Positions 5,126-11,222 of a stretch of DNA of 13,906 nt are shown here, one piece after another. The stretch is from DATBDM01 sp036269915 (lineage in GTDB: Bacteria > Actinomycetota > Thermoleophilia > Solirubrobacterales > Solirubrobacteraceae), in NCBI GenBank assembly GCA_036269915.1, contig DATBDM010000149.1, forward strand, positions 1 through 13,906, read 5' to 3'. The notes below the pieces were generated by a model. It searched no databases, was not told the origin of the DNA, and worked only from the letters and a program-made list of their open reading frames with translations. The position numbers were made by a program, and so were the translations under genes. Position 1 is the first letter of the stretch; the number at the start of each line of letters is the position of its first letter.

Positions 5126-7014
5126 TCGGCGCCGCCGACGCCGTCGTCGCGAACGCACACACGAACCGACCCGTCGACGACTTCGGCCTCGACGACGACG
5201 GACGAGGCGAGCGCATGCTTGGCCGCGTTCGTCAGCGCCTCGGATACGACGTAGTAGGCCCCGACCTCGACTTGCTCCGGGAGCCGTCCGTCGATCCGGA
5301 CGTCCTGCGCGACGGCGAGGGGCGAGCGGCGGGCCAGCGTCTTCAGCGCCGGACCGAGCCCGCCCTGAGCCAGGATCGCCGGGTGGATGCCCCGCGCCAT
5401 CTCGCGCAGGTCGTCGAGCACGCCCGTGATCTCGGCGGCGATCTCGTCCAGGTCCGCTCGCAGCTCCTCGAGCCCGGCGGGCGCTGCTGCCCGGGCGCCC
5501 CGCAGCTGAAGTGCCAGCGAGACGAGCCGCTGCTGGGCGCCGTCGTGCAGATCGCGTTCGATCCGGCGCCGCGTCTCGTCGGCGGTGGCGACGACGCGGG
5601 CTCGCGACGCCTTGAGCTCCGCCCGGCTCTCGGCGTTCGCGATCGTCGTGGCGACGAGCTCCGCGAACCCGGCCAGCCGATCCTCCGTCTCGGGCGGCGC
5701 CGGCTCGCCTCCGGTCGACGCGGCGACGACCGCTCCCCACAGCCGGCCCTCGACGGTGATCGGCGCGGCGACCGCGGAGCGGATTCCGAACGTGGCCGCG
5801 AGCTGGCTCGAGTCGCGGTTGCGCGGGTATCCGTCGATCCGGGCCGGAGCGCCCGTGTCCCGCACGAGCTTGGCGAGCGTGCCGTCGTCGACGGACCACC
5901 GGCGTCCGGACGGCACCGGCCCGGCGGCGGCGCTCCATGCAGCGACCACCGTCTGCGCGTCGTCCGCGTCGTAGCGGGACAGGCCGGTCACGTCGGCGGC
6001 GAGCAGCCGGCCGACCTCCTCGACGACCGCGGCGAACACCGCCGGCGGCAGGGCCGCACGCGCGACGAGCGTCGCGACGCGTCGCAGGGCGGCCTGCTCG
6101 TCGGCGATCCGGCGCAGCTCCTCGCCGGCTTGCGCATTCGCGATCGCCGTCGCCGCGAGCTCGGTGAACTCCGCGATCCGCGACTCCGTCTCCGGGGCGA
6201 ACGGGGCTTCGCGCGAGGAGGCGGCGATCACACCCCACACCCGTCCGCCGACGACGATCGGACATCCGACGGAGGAGCGGATGCCCAGCGCCTGGGCCTC
6301 GCGCGCGATCGGCCCCGACGCGCCCGTGAAGCTGTCGACACGGGCCGGCCGGCCGGTCTCGAGCACTCGTGTGGCGATGCTGGGTCCCTCCAGCGTTAAG
6401 CGCGCGCCGACGGCCAGCTCCGCGTCGCCGGTCCGGCTCCACGCGGCGAGCGCGGCGACCGTGCGATCCGCTTCGAAACGCTCCATGCGCGCCAGATCGG
6501 CGCCGCATCGAAGCCCGACCTCACGGGTCACGGCCTCGAACACCTCGCTCGTGGCGCCCGACCGCGCGACCAGCGTGGCGACGCGCCGCAGCGCCGCCTG
6601 CTCGTCGACGAACCCTTGGAGGGCGCGCCGGGCCTGCTCCGCCTCCTCGGCGCGCTGCCCCGCCTCACGGGCGCGCTCGTGCGCTCGCCGGGCGAGTTCG
6701 CTGACCACGTACGCCGTCACGAGCCCGATCACGAGCGACGCAGCGGTGTCGGACTCCGCGGTCCCGAGGCTGTGCAGCGGGGCCCTGAGGAAGAACGCGA
6801 ACGCCAGCAACGCCGCGACGGCGACGACCCCAGCGACCCGGAACCCCCAGCCGATGGCGACCGGGAGGATCGCGAACAGGTACAGGCTCGTGAGGCCGAG
6901 CGGATTGACGAACTGCTTCAGCACGGCGATCACGAGGCTCACGGCCGCGATCGCGGCCGCGCCGACGAGCAGGCCCGTCGCCGTTCGGCGCCAAGCGGAC
7001 CCGCGACCGGTCAT
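4993..7014 (-). CDS. Membrane-bound tandem-GAF sensor histidine kinase (DUF4118-like, GAF-GAF-HisKA_3-HATPase)
   Basis: 673 residues. Residues about 12-107 form four hydrophobic segments resembling the KdpD-type DUF4118 membrane region, followed by a charged coiled coil (107-136). Two GAF domains follow (about 152-296 and 320-465), each introduced by the identical 15-residue linker DEQAALRRVATLVAR (137-151, 305-319). The transmitter has H490 in RRRIERDLHDGAQQRL, N-box SEALTNAAKHALAS (591-604), G1 DDGVGGAD (623-630) and G2 GSGLVGLKDRVEALGG (634-649). All catalytic motifs are present. It lies 82 bp downstream of the canonical NarL gene on the same strand, its obvious partner. No strong Shine-Dalgarno precedes the ATG, suggesting translation depends on the upstream message. 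GAF ligands cannot be told from sequence; small molecules, redox or gas sensing are all possible. Confidence 0.95.
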   Translation of the reverse strand: MTGRGSAWRRTATGLLVGAAAIAAVSLVIAVLKQFVNPLGLTSLYLFAILPVAIGWGFRVAGVVAVAALLAFAFFLRAPLHSLGTAESDTAASLVIGLVTAYVVSELARRAHERAREAGQRAEEAEQARRALQGFVDEQAALRRVATLVARSGATSEVFEAVTREVGLRCGADLARMERFEADRTVAALAAWSRTGDAELAVGARLTLEGPSIATRVLETGRPARVDSFTGASGPIAREAQALGIRSSVGCPIVVGGRVWGVIAASSREAPFAPETESRIAEFTELAATAIANAQAGEELRRIADEQAALRRVATLVARAALPPAVFAAVVEEVGRLLAADVTGLSRYDADDAQTVVAAWSAAAGPVPSGRRWSVDDGTLAKLVRDTGAPARIDGYPRNRDSSQLAATFGIRSAVAAPITVEGRLWGAVVAASTGGEPAPPETEDRLAGFAELVATTIANAESRAELKASRARVVATADETRRRIERDLHDGAQQRLVSLALQLRGARAAAPAGLEELRADLDEIAAEITGVLDDLREMARGIHPAILAQGGLGPALKTLARRSPLAVAQDVRIDGRLPEQVEVGAYYVVSEALTNAAKHALASSVVVEAEVVDGSVRVCVRDDGVGGADYTSGSGLVGLKDRVEALGGRITVESAPGAGTELRAELPLRPES
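6058..6606 (-). repeat. Internal duplication: identical linker heading each GAF domain
   Basis: The segments 6562-6606 and 6058-6102 on the minus strand encode the same 15 residues (DEQAALRRVATLVAR), 168 codons apart, and differ at the DNA level mainly at synonymous positions. The GAF domains that follow share further matched positions (GIRS near the end of each, then RxWGxxxAAS and PETExR). This shows an old in-frame module duplication within the kinase gene rather than a recent repeat. Confidence 0.8.
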
Positions 7015-7065
7015 GTTCGACGTGCCGGAATCGCCATCACGGGAACCTCCGGCAAGCCTACGTCG

Positions 7066-7099
7066 TGATCGCTCCCGCCGCCCGGCGGGGAGATGATCA
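7066..7099 (-). terminator. Intercistronic hairpin overlapping the NarL stop codon
   Basis: CCCGCC (7074-7079) pairs with GGCGGG (7084-7089) around a 4-base GCCC loop. Outside it, TGATC (7066-7070) pairs with GATCA (7095-7099) across a small asymmetric internal loop. On the minus strand the structure begins at the TGA of the NarL gene and ends 51 bases before the kinase ATG. No U-run follows. It could be a partial terminator, an attenuator or an RNA-processing site setting the regulator-to-kinase ratio; which of these is inference. Confidence 0.4.
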
Positions 7100-7738
7100 C
7101 TCCAGGAGCCCTCGCCGCATCGCCTCGGCGACGCATGCCGCGCGGTCGGAGACGCCCAGCTTCTCGTACATGTGGCTCATGTGCGTCTTCACCGTGGCGG
7201 GCGAGAGATAGAGCCGCTCGCCCATTGCGGGCGCGCTCATGCCCTCGGCCATGAGGGCGAGGATCTCGCGCTCGCGCGCCGTCAGCACCGGCCGCTCGTC
7301 CTGGACGCCTCGCGCCTGGACCTCGGCGAGCAGGCCGGCCTGGAGCGCGGGCTCCAGGACGAGCTCGCCGCGGGCGACGGCCGCGACCGCGTCGCACACC
7401 TCGGGCCGGCTCGCGCTCTTGGAGAGATATCCGGCCGCACCGGTCGAGACGGCCTTGTGGACGATCGCCCCGTCGATCGCCGCCGAGAGGACGAGCACCC
7501 GTGTCGGGAGGCCGTCGCGCCGGACGGCGTTGATGACGCCGATCCCGTCGAGGCCGGGCAGAGAGAGGTCGACGACCGCCACGTCGGGCCGCAGGCTGCG
7601 GATGAGCTCGAGTGCCTGCCGCCCGTCGGCCGCCTCGGCGATCAGCTCGAGATCGGGCCGTTCGCGGACGGCGCGTGAGATGCCATCGCGAAACAGCGGG
7701 TGATCATCGGCCACGAGCACTGAGACGCGCTGGCTCAC
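7097..7738 (-). CDS. NarL/FixJ-family response regulator, cognate partner of the tandem-GAF kinase
   Basis: Starting at GTG 7738-7736 (reading MSQRVSVLVADDHPLF) gives 213 residues. The frame is open upstream to an ATG at 7888, but those 50 residues are Pro/Gly/Ala-rich and not conserved in the family; the GTG has GAGG only two bases away, so the exact start is uncertain. The receiver is canonical: D11-D12, phospho-acceptor D57 in VAVVDLSLPG, S85 in VLVLSAA and K107 in GYLSKSA. The LuxR HTH (about 152-195) contains LTAREREILALMAEGMSAPAMGERL and TVKTHMSHMYEKLGV. Gene order regulator-then-kinase on one strand, 82 bp apart, makes phosphotransfer from H490 of that kinase the straightforward expectation. 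Compared with the regulator at 3004 it has every pocket residue, a useful internal contrast. Confidence 0.92.
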   Translation of the reverse strand: MSQRVSVLVADDHPLFRDGISRAVRERPDLELIAEAADGRQALELIRSLRPDVAVVDLSLPGLDGIGVINAVRRDGLPTRVLVLSAAIDGAIVHKAVSTGAAGYLSKSASRPEVCDAVAAVARGELVLEPALQAGLLAEVQARGVQDERPVLTAREREILALMAEGMSAPAMGERLYLSPATVKTHMSHMYEKLGVSDRAACVAEAMRRGLLE

Positions 7739-7806
7739 GACCTCGCTTGTACCACGGGGCTCGACCGAGCGCGGGTTCTCCGGCGCCGGACGGTCGGTCT
7801 CGATGG

Positions 7807-8160
7807 TCAAGAGCTCGGCGGCCGACGGCGGGCCCGGCGGCGACGCGGGTCCGTGGGCTGCCGTCGCCCGTCGGAGCTCCACGCCCATGGCGCCGGGGGG
7901 CGCCAGGCCGCTTCGATCTCGTGCTCGGCCTGCTCTTGAACCGTCCCGAGAAGGTCGACGTCCCGGGTAAGCCGGCGCTCGCCGGCGCTCATGCGCCGCA
8001 GCAGGCTCCGGACGGCGAACGTCTCGCGATTGCGGGCGTCGCGACGCGCGGCGCCGCCGTCGTCGCTCGTCCGCCCGGCTGCCGGCGGTGCGGGGACATC
8101 ATGCGTGCTGACGGTCTGGGCCACACCAGTACCGTGACGCCGCTCGCCGCGGCTCGGCAT
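7807..8160 (-). CDS. Hypothetical 117-residue protein, weakly supported
   Basis: ATG at 8160-8158 is preceded by GGAGGG (complement of 8164-8169), although with only 3-4 bases of spacing. The middle, about residues 40-85, reads like a natural amphipathic helical segment (FAVRSLLRRMSAGERRLTRD followed by a VDLLGTVQEQAEHEIEAA-type stretch) with balanced acidic and basic residues. The N-terminus and the last 30 residues are Arg/Pro-rich and could be noise from the high GC. It would be the first gene of the minus-strand operon leading to the NarL regulator and tandem-GAF kinase, ending 68 bp before the NarL GTG. I do not recognise the family. A real small regulator-associated protein and a chance open frame are both possible. 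Confidence 0.38.
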   Translation of the reverse strand: MPSRGERRHGTGVAQTVSTHDVPAPPAAGRTSDDGGAARRDARNRETFAVRSLLRRMSAGERRLTRDVDLLGTVQEQAEHEIEAAWRPPAPWAWSSDGRRQPTDPRRRRARRRPPSS

Positions 8161-8281
8161 CGTCCCTCCGCAGGATCGATCGGACGACCTCGCCTCATCC
8201 GAACGGTGGGGCCGGACTCAACCGCAGGACCCTGCGACCCGCGGATGGGACCGTCGCGCCGGAACCCCCATCGTCGTCGTC
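8161..8281. promoter_or_regulatory. Divergent intergenic region with 14-bp dyad
   Basis: These 121 bp separate the leftward small gene/NarL/kinase unit from the rightward envelope-protein/HtrA unit and should hold promoters for at least the rightward one. A perfect inverted repeat CGCAGG-ac-CCTGCG occupies 8223-8236, about 45 bp before the ATG at 8282, a sensible place for an operator. No recognisable -10/-35 pair was found. Confidence 0.35.
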
Positions 8282-8866
8282 ATGGGCGTCTCATCCACGA
8301 CGAACGCCGAGCAGCGCCGGCAGCGCCGGCTCGAGCGCCTCGGCCACCGCGCCGGCGCCCGCCGCAGCTTCCTGCTCGCCTTCGGCGCCCTCTGCGTGGC
8401 GTTCGCCTTCACGATCGGCTCGGCGGCGGACGCGATCGTCTCCAGCAGCCACAGCCAGGCGACTCCGCAGGCGACCGTACGCGACTTCCTCACCGCCGCC
8501 GAGGTCGACGGCGACGGCGTCACCGCCAACCGCTACCTCACCACCCACGCGCGCCACAGCTTCCATGACGCGGTGACCGCCCCGTCGGCGCAGAGGTTCT
8601 TCACCGGTGACGACCTCGACCTCGGCGGCCTGCTCGTCGACACCAACGCGTCCCTCGACCAGCTCAGCTATCGCGTCGTCCCGGACGGCGCGGAGCGGCG
8701 CGTCGAGATCTCGCACGGCATCCAGAGCCTCTGGTTCACCCTGCGGCGCGCCACACGCGGCGAGCTCGCGAGGTCCAGCGCGCCGCCGACCCCATGGCGC
8801 ATCGACTCGAGCGTCAGGGTGCTCGGCGCGCCGCCCGCGTCCGACCACCCCGCTCCCGGCGTCTGA
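8282..8866 (+). CDS. Membrane-anchored extracytoplasmic protein of unknown function (possibly NTF2/DUF4878-like)
   Basis: 194 residues. A basic cytoplasmic N-terminus (QRRQRRLERL, about 11-20) precedes one transmembrane helix (about 29-51), so the remaining ~140 residues should be outside the membrane. That part opens with TPQATVRDFLTAAEVDGDGV (about 61-80) and continues with ANRYLTTHARHSF. This layout (helix 'vrdFLtA...dg...a..yLt') recalls DUF4878/NTF2-like stalked domains, and a late WFTLRR strand and PWRID strand fit the same fold, but similarity is weak. The ATG has no strong Shine-Dalgarno. It is followed after 34 bp by the HtrA protease gene on the same strand, so the two are very probably one operon, suggesting a role at the cell envelope and perhaps as a partner or substrate-presenting factor of the protease. 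That role is inference. Confidence 0.75.
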   Translation: MGVSSTTNAEQRRQRRLERLGHRAGARRSFLLAFGALCVAFAFTIGSAADAIVSSSHSQATPQATVRDFLTAAEVDGDGVTANRYLTTHARHSFHDAVTAPSAQRFFTGDDLDLGGLLVDTNASLDQLSYRVVPDGAERRVEISHGIQSLWFTLRRATRGELARSSAPPTPWRIDSSVRVLGAPPASDHPAPGV

Positions 8867-8900
8867 TCCACACCCGACCACCCCAGCGAACGGACCGCTC

Positions 8901-10070
8901 ATGTCGATCACCTCTCCGCAGCCTCCGCCCACGAACCACGAGGCGCCCGCCACCGAACGCAGGCGCCCGGACCGGCGGGGCGGGCGCGCCGCGCTCGCCG
9001 TCGCCTCCACGGCGCTCGTCGCGGTGGTCGCGCTCACCATCGTCCTGATCGCGACGGGGGCGTTCGACAACACGACGACGGTCGCGGCTCCGACGGCCGC
9101 CTCGCCGATCCCCGCCCACTTCGACCCGGCCGCGATCTACGCCGAGGCGAACCCCGGTGTGGTCGACATCACGTCCCGGGCCACCACGACCACGCCGTCC
9201 GGGCCCTTCGGCCTTCCGCGCCGCGCGCAGACCACCGACACCGGGACGGGATTCGTGCTCGACCAGCAGGGTCACATCCTCACCGCCGACCACGTCGTCG
9301 CCGGCGGCTCGTCGGTCACCGTCCGCCTCCAGGACGGCGCCACACGATCCGCCAAGGTGCTCGGGACCGACGTCTCGGCGGACGTCGCCGTGCTCCAGGT
9401 GAACCCGAGCGGCCTCACGCTGCACCCGCTGCGACTGGGAAGCATCGACCAGCTGCGCGTCGGGGATCCCCTCGCCGTCATCGGCGACCCCTTCGACGTC
9501 CAGCGCAGCCTCAGCACCGGCGTCACATCGGGACTGGACCGATCGATCCAGGCGCCCAACGGCTACACCATCCCCCACGCCATCCAGACCGACGCGGCCA
9601 TGAACCCCGGCAACTCGGGCGGCCCGGTCCTCGACGCGCGCGGCCAGGTCATCGGCATCGCCGACCAGATCGCGACCGGCAACAGCGGCGCGGACAGCTC
9701 GACGGGGGTCGGCTTCGCCCTGCCGATCGACGTCGCCCGCTCCGAGCTCGGCCGGCTCGAGCGCGGCGTCAGCCCGGGGCACGCCTTCCTGGGGGTCAGC
9801 GCCGCGGATGCCGGCAACGGATCCGGTGCCAACGGCGCGCTGGTGGCCTCGGTGAGCCCGGGCGGACCGGCCGCGGCGGCCGGCGTCCACGCGGGCGACC
9901 GGATCGTCGCCCTCGGCGGGCGGCAGATCACGGGCGTCAGCGGCGTCGTGGCCGCGACCGCCGCCGATCATCCCGGGGAGCGAACGACCTTGACCGTCGT
10001 GCGCGCCGGACGCCGGATCAACCTGCACGTGACGCTCGGCAGCGAGCCGCGATCGGCGACGGGCGGCTGA
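8901..10070 (+). CDS. Membrane-anchored HtrA/DegP-type serine protease with PDZ domain
   Basis: From ATG 8901 the protein has 389 residues. It has a hydrophilic basic N-terminus, one transmembrane anchor (about 30-53), a Thr/Ala/Pro linker, a trypsin-like S1C protease domain (about 75-285) and one PDZ domain (about 295-380). The catalytic triad is visible: H131 in LTADHVV, D161 in SADVAVL and S239 in NPGNSGGPV. The GTGFVLDQQGHILTADHVV and IQTDAAMNPGNSGGPV contexts are classic for the family. Length and domain order match actinobacterial single-PDZ HtrA/PepD proteins, which degrade or refold damaged envelope proteins. The frame is open upstream to 8607, but that part overlaps the preceding gene and is not conserved, so 8901 is preferred. 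It lies 34 bp after the membrane-anchored protein gene and converges on the DUF3533-like gene with 22 bp between stops. Confidence 0.95.
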   Translation: MSITSPQPPPTNHEAPATERRRPDRRGGRAALAVASTALVAVVALTIVLIATGAFDNTTTVAAPTAASPIPAHFDPAAIYAEANPGVVDITSRATTTTPSGPFGLPRRAQTTDTGTGFVLDQQGHILTADHVVAGGSSVTVRLQDGATRSAKVLGTDVSADVAVLQVNPSGLTLHPLRLGSIDQLRVGDPLAVIGDPFDVQRSLSTGVTSGLDRSIQAPNGYTIPHAIQTDAAMNPGNSGGPVLDARGQVIGIADQIATGNSGADSSTGVGFALPIDVARSELGRLERGVSPGHAFLGVSAADAGNGSGANGALVASVSPGGPAAAAGVHAGDRIVALGGRQITGVSGVVAATAADHPGERTTLTVVRAGRRINLHVTLGSEPRSATGG

Positions 10071-10092
10071 GGCCGTTGAGTGTCCGGGCGCT

Positions 10093-11094
10093 CTAGGACG
10101 CAGCCACCATTCGCGGAAGGGGCTCGCTTTCCGTCTGCGTCACCGTGGCTTCGCGCCGGCGTGAGACCCAGAGCCACGCGGCGAACAGCAGCGTCGCCCA
10201 CGTCGCGAGGACGACGATCGGCCGGGCGTGCTGGTGGTGGGTGAAGTAGATCGCGTCGCGCAGTGCCGTGACGGTCGAGCCGGAGGGAAGCCACTGGGAG
10301 AAGAACGCGAACGCGGGCGGGAGCAGCGGCGGCGAGACGGCGCCGCCCGAGGACGCGTTGCCGAGCACGACGACGAACAGGAACGTCGGCAGGATCGCCC
10401 AGCGGCCGATCAGAACCGCCATCAGCGAGGTGAACGACGCCACCGCCAGCAGTTGAAGCGCGAGGATCCCCCAGGTCTCGGGCACCGGCAGGGCGAGGCG
10501 GTTCAACAGCGGCCCTTCGACCAGGGTCAGGATGAGTGACGCGGTGAGGGCGAGTCCCACCACGAACGCGATCTGGTGGCGCCGCGGCAGCCCACCCGCG
10601 TTCGCCCCCACCTGGAAGACGGTGAGGAACCCCACGATCGTCGTGACGAGCATCAGGTAGAAGATGTTCAGGCCGCCGGGGTCGTGCACGGACGACGGGT
10701 GGGCGTCGCGGACCCGAACCCGCGGGTCGACCGTGGCGACCCTCTCGAGCACCCGGGCGACCGACGCTCCCGCCGCGCTGGCCACATACAGCGTCGGTCG
10801 CTCCGAGGCGACGTCAAGAACGGCGTACACGTGCTGCACGTCGATGGCGTGAAGCGCGGCCGGAAGCGACGGGTAGCGGTGGAAGTCGAGCTTGCCTCCC
10901 GCGACCCGCTCGGCGGAATCGACCGGGCCGGGCCGCGCGGCCCCGTCGCCGACGATCGCCGCATTGATGTGGCGCGGGATCGGGTCGCCGAGCGAGAGCG
11001 AGTATGTGGTGACGAACAACGTCCCCATCGCGATCGCCACCAGTGAGATCAAGATCGCGCGCTCCGCGGGGGTCCATCGGTGTCTCCGCAGCAT
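10093..11094 (-). CDS. DUF3533/YhgE-like integral membrane protein (ABC-2-like permease fold)
   Basis: The start is ATG 11094-11092 because AAGGAG (complement of 11099-11104) lies four bases before it; an in-frame ATG at 11124 has no ribosome site. The 333 residues comprise one N-terminal helix (11-33), an extracytoplasmic domain of about 110 residues (34-142) and five C-terminal helices (about 143-161, 174-193, 208-230, 233-247, 292-311). Between the last two helices is GNASSGGAVSPPLLPPAF followed by WLPSGSTVTALRDAIYF, strongly resembling the conserved 'GNPSSGG...LPxGxxVxALRdxlYF' region of DUF3533/SNG1 and YhgE/Pip-type proteins. Members are linked to drug efflux, secretion or phage-receptor roles, but no substrate can be assigned here. 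It has no ATPase domain of its own. It is divergent from the LAL regulator across about 128 bp, so that regulator may control it (inference). Confidence 0.82.
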   Translation of the reverse strand: MLRRHRWTPAERAILISLVAIAMGTLFVTTYSLSLGDPIPRHINAAIVGDGAARPGPVDSAERVAGGKLDFHRYPSLPAALHAIDVQHVYAVLDVASERPTLYVASAAGASVARVLERVATVDPRVRVRDAHPSSVHDPGGLNIFYLMLVTTIVGFLTVFQVGANAGGLPRRHQIAFVVGLALTASLILTLVEGPLLNRLALPVPETWGILALQLLAVASFTSLMAVLIGRWAILPTFLFVVVLGNASSGGAVSPPLLPPAFAFFSQWLPSGSTVTALRDAIYFTHHQHARPIVVLATWATLLFAAWLWVSRRREATVTQTESEPLPRMVAAS

Positions 11095-11222
11095 GTCGCT
11101 CCTTCGGGTCGGGAGGATCGACACTGGCCGCGACGGGTGGTGGTCGAATCACGCGTCCGCGTAGTCCGGTGTGGGCGATCTCGTAGTCGCGGGCGGTGGA
11201 TGGGCGGTACGGTCGGTGGGGC
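11095..11222. promoter_or_regulatory. Divergent intergenic region between DUF3533-like and LAL genes
   Basis: The 128 bp contain the AAGGAG ribosome site of the leftward gene (complement of 11099-11104) and a 12-bp inverted repeat ACGCG-tc-CGCGT at 11151-11162, roughly midway between the two starts. The rightward ATG at 11223 has no clear Shine-Dalgarno. No promoter hexamers were recognised with confidence. A shared operator controlling both directions is a reasonable guess only. Confidence 0.35.

Noticed and set aside
3632..6508. 958-codon minus-strand open frame across both kinase genes
   Set aside because: It is Arg/Gly/Ala-rich, lies in a different frame from the well-supported kinase motifs, and is open only because stop codons are rare at this GC content.
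7971..7990. Exact 10-bp tandem repeat GCCGGCGCTC as a possible frameshift hotspot or mobile-element scar
   Set aside because: Removing one copy does not improve the reading frame of the overlapping small gene, and no element or target-site pattern surrounds it.
8312..8329. 9-bp direct repeat CAGCGCCGG
   Set aside because: It simply encodes QRRQRR in the basic N-terminal tail of the membrane-anchored protein.
8607..8900. Upstream extension of the HtrA frame
   Set aside because: It overlaps the preceding gene in another frame and reads as Ser/Arg-rich noise; the conserved layout starts at ATG 8901.
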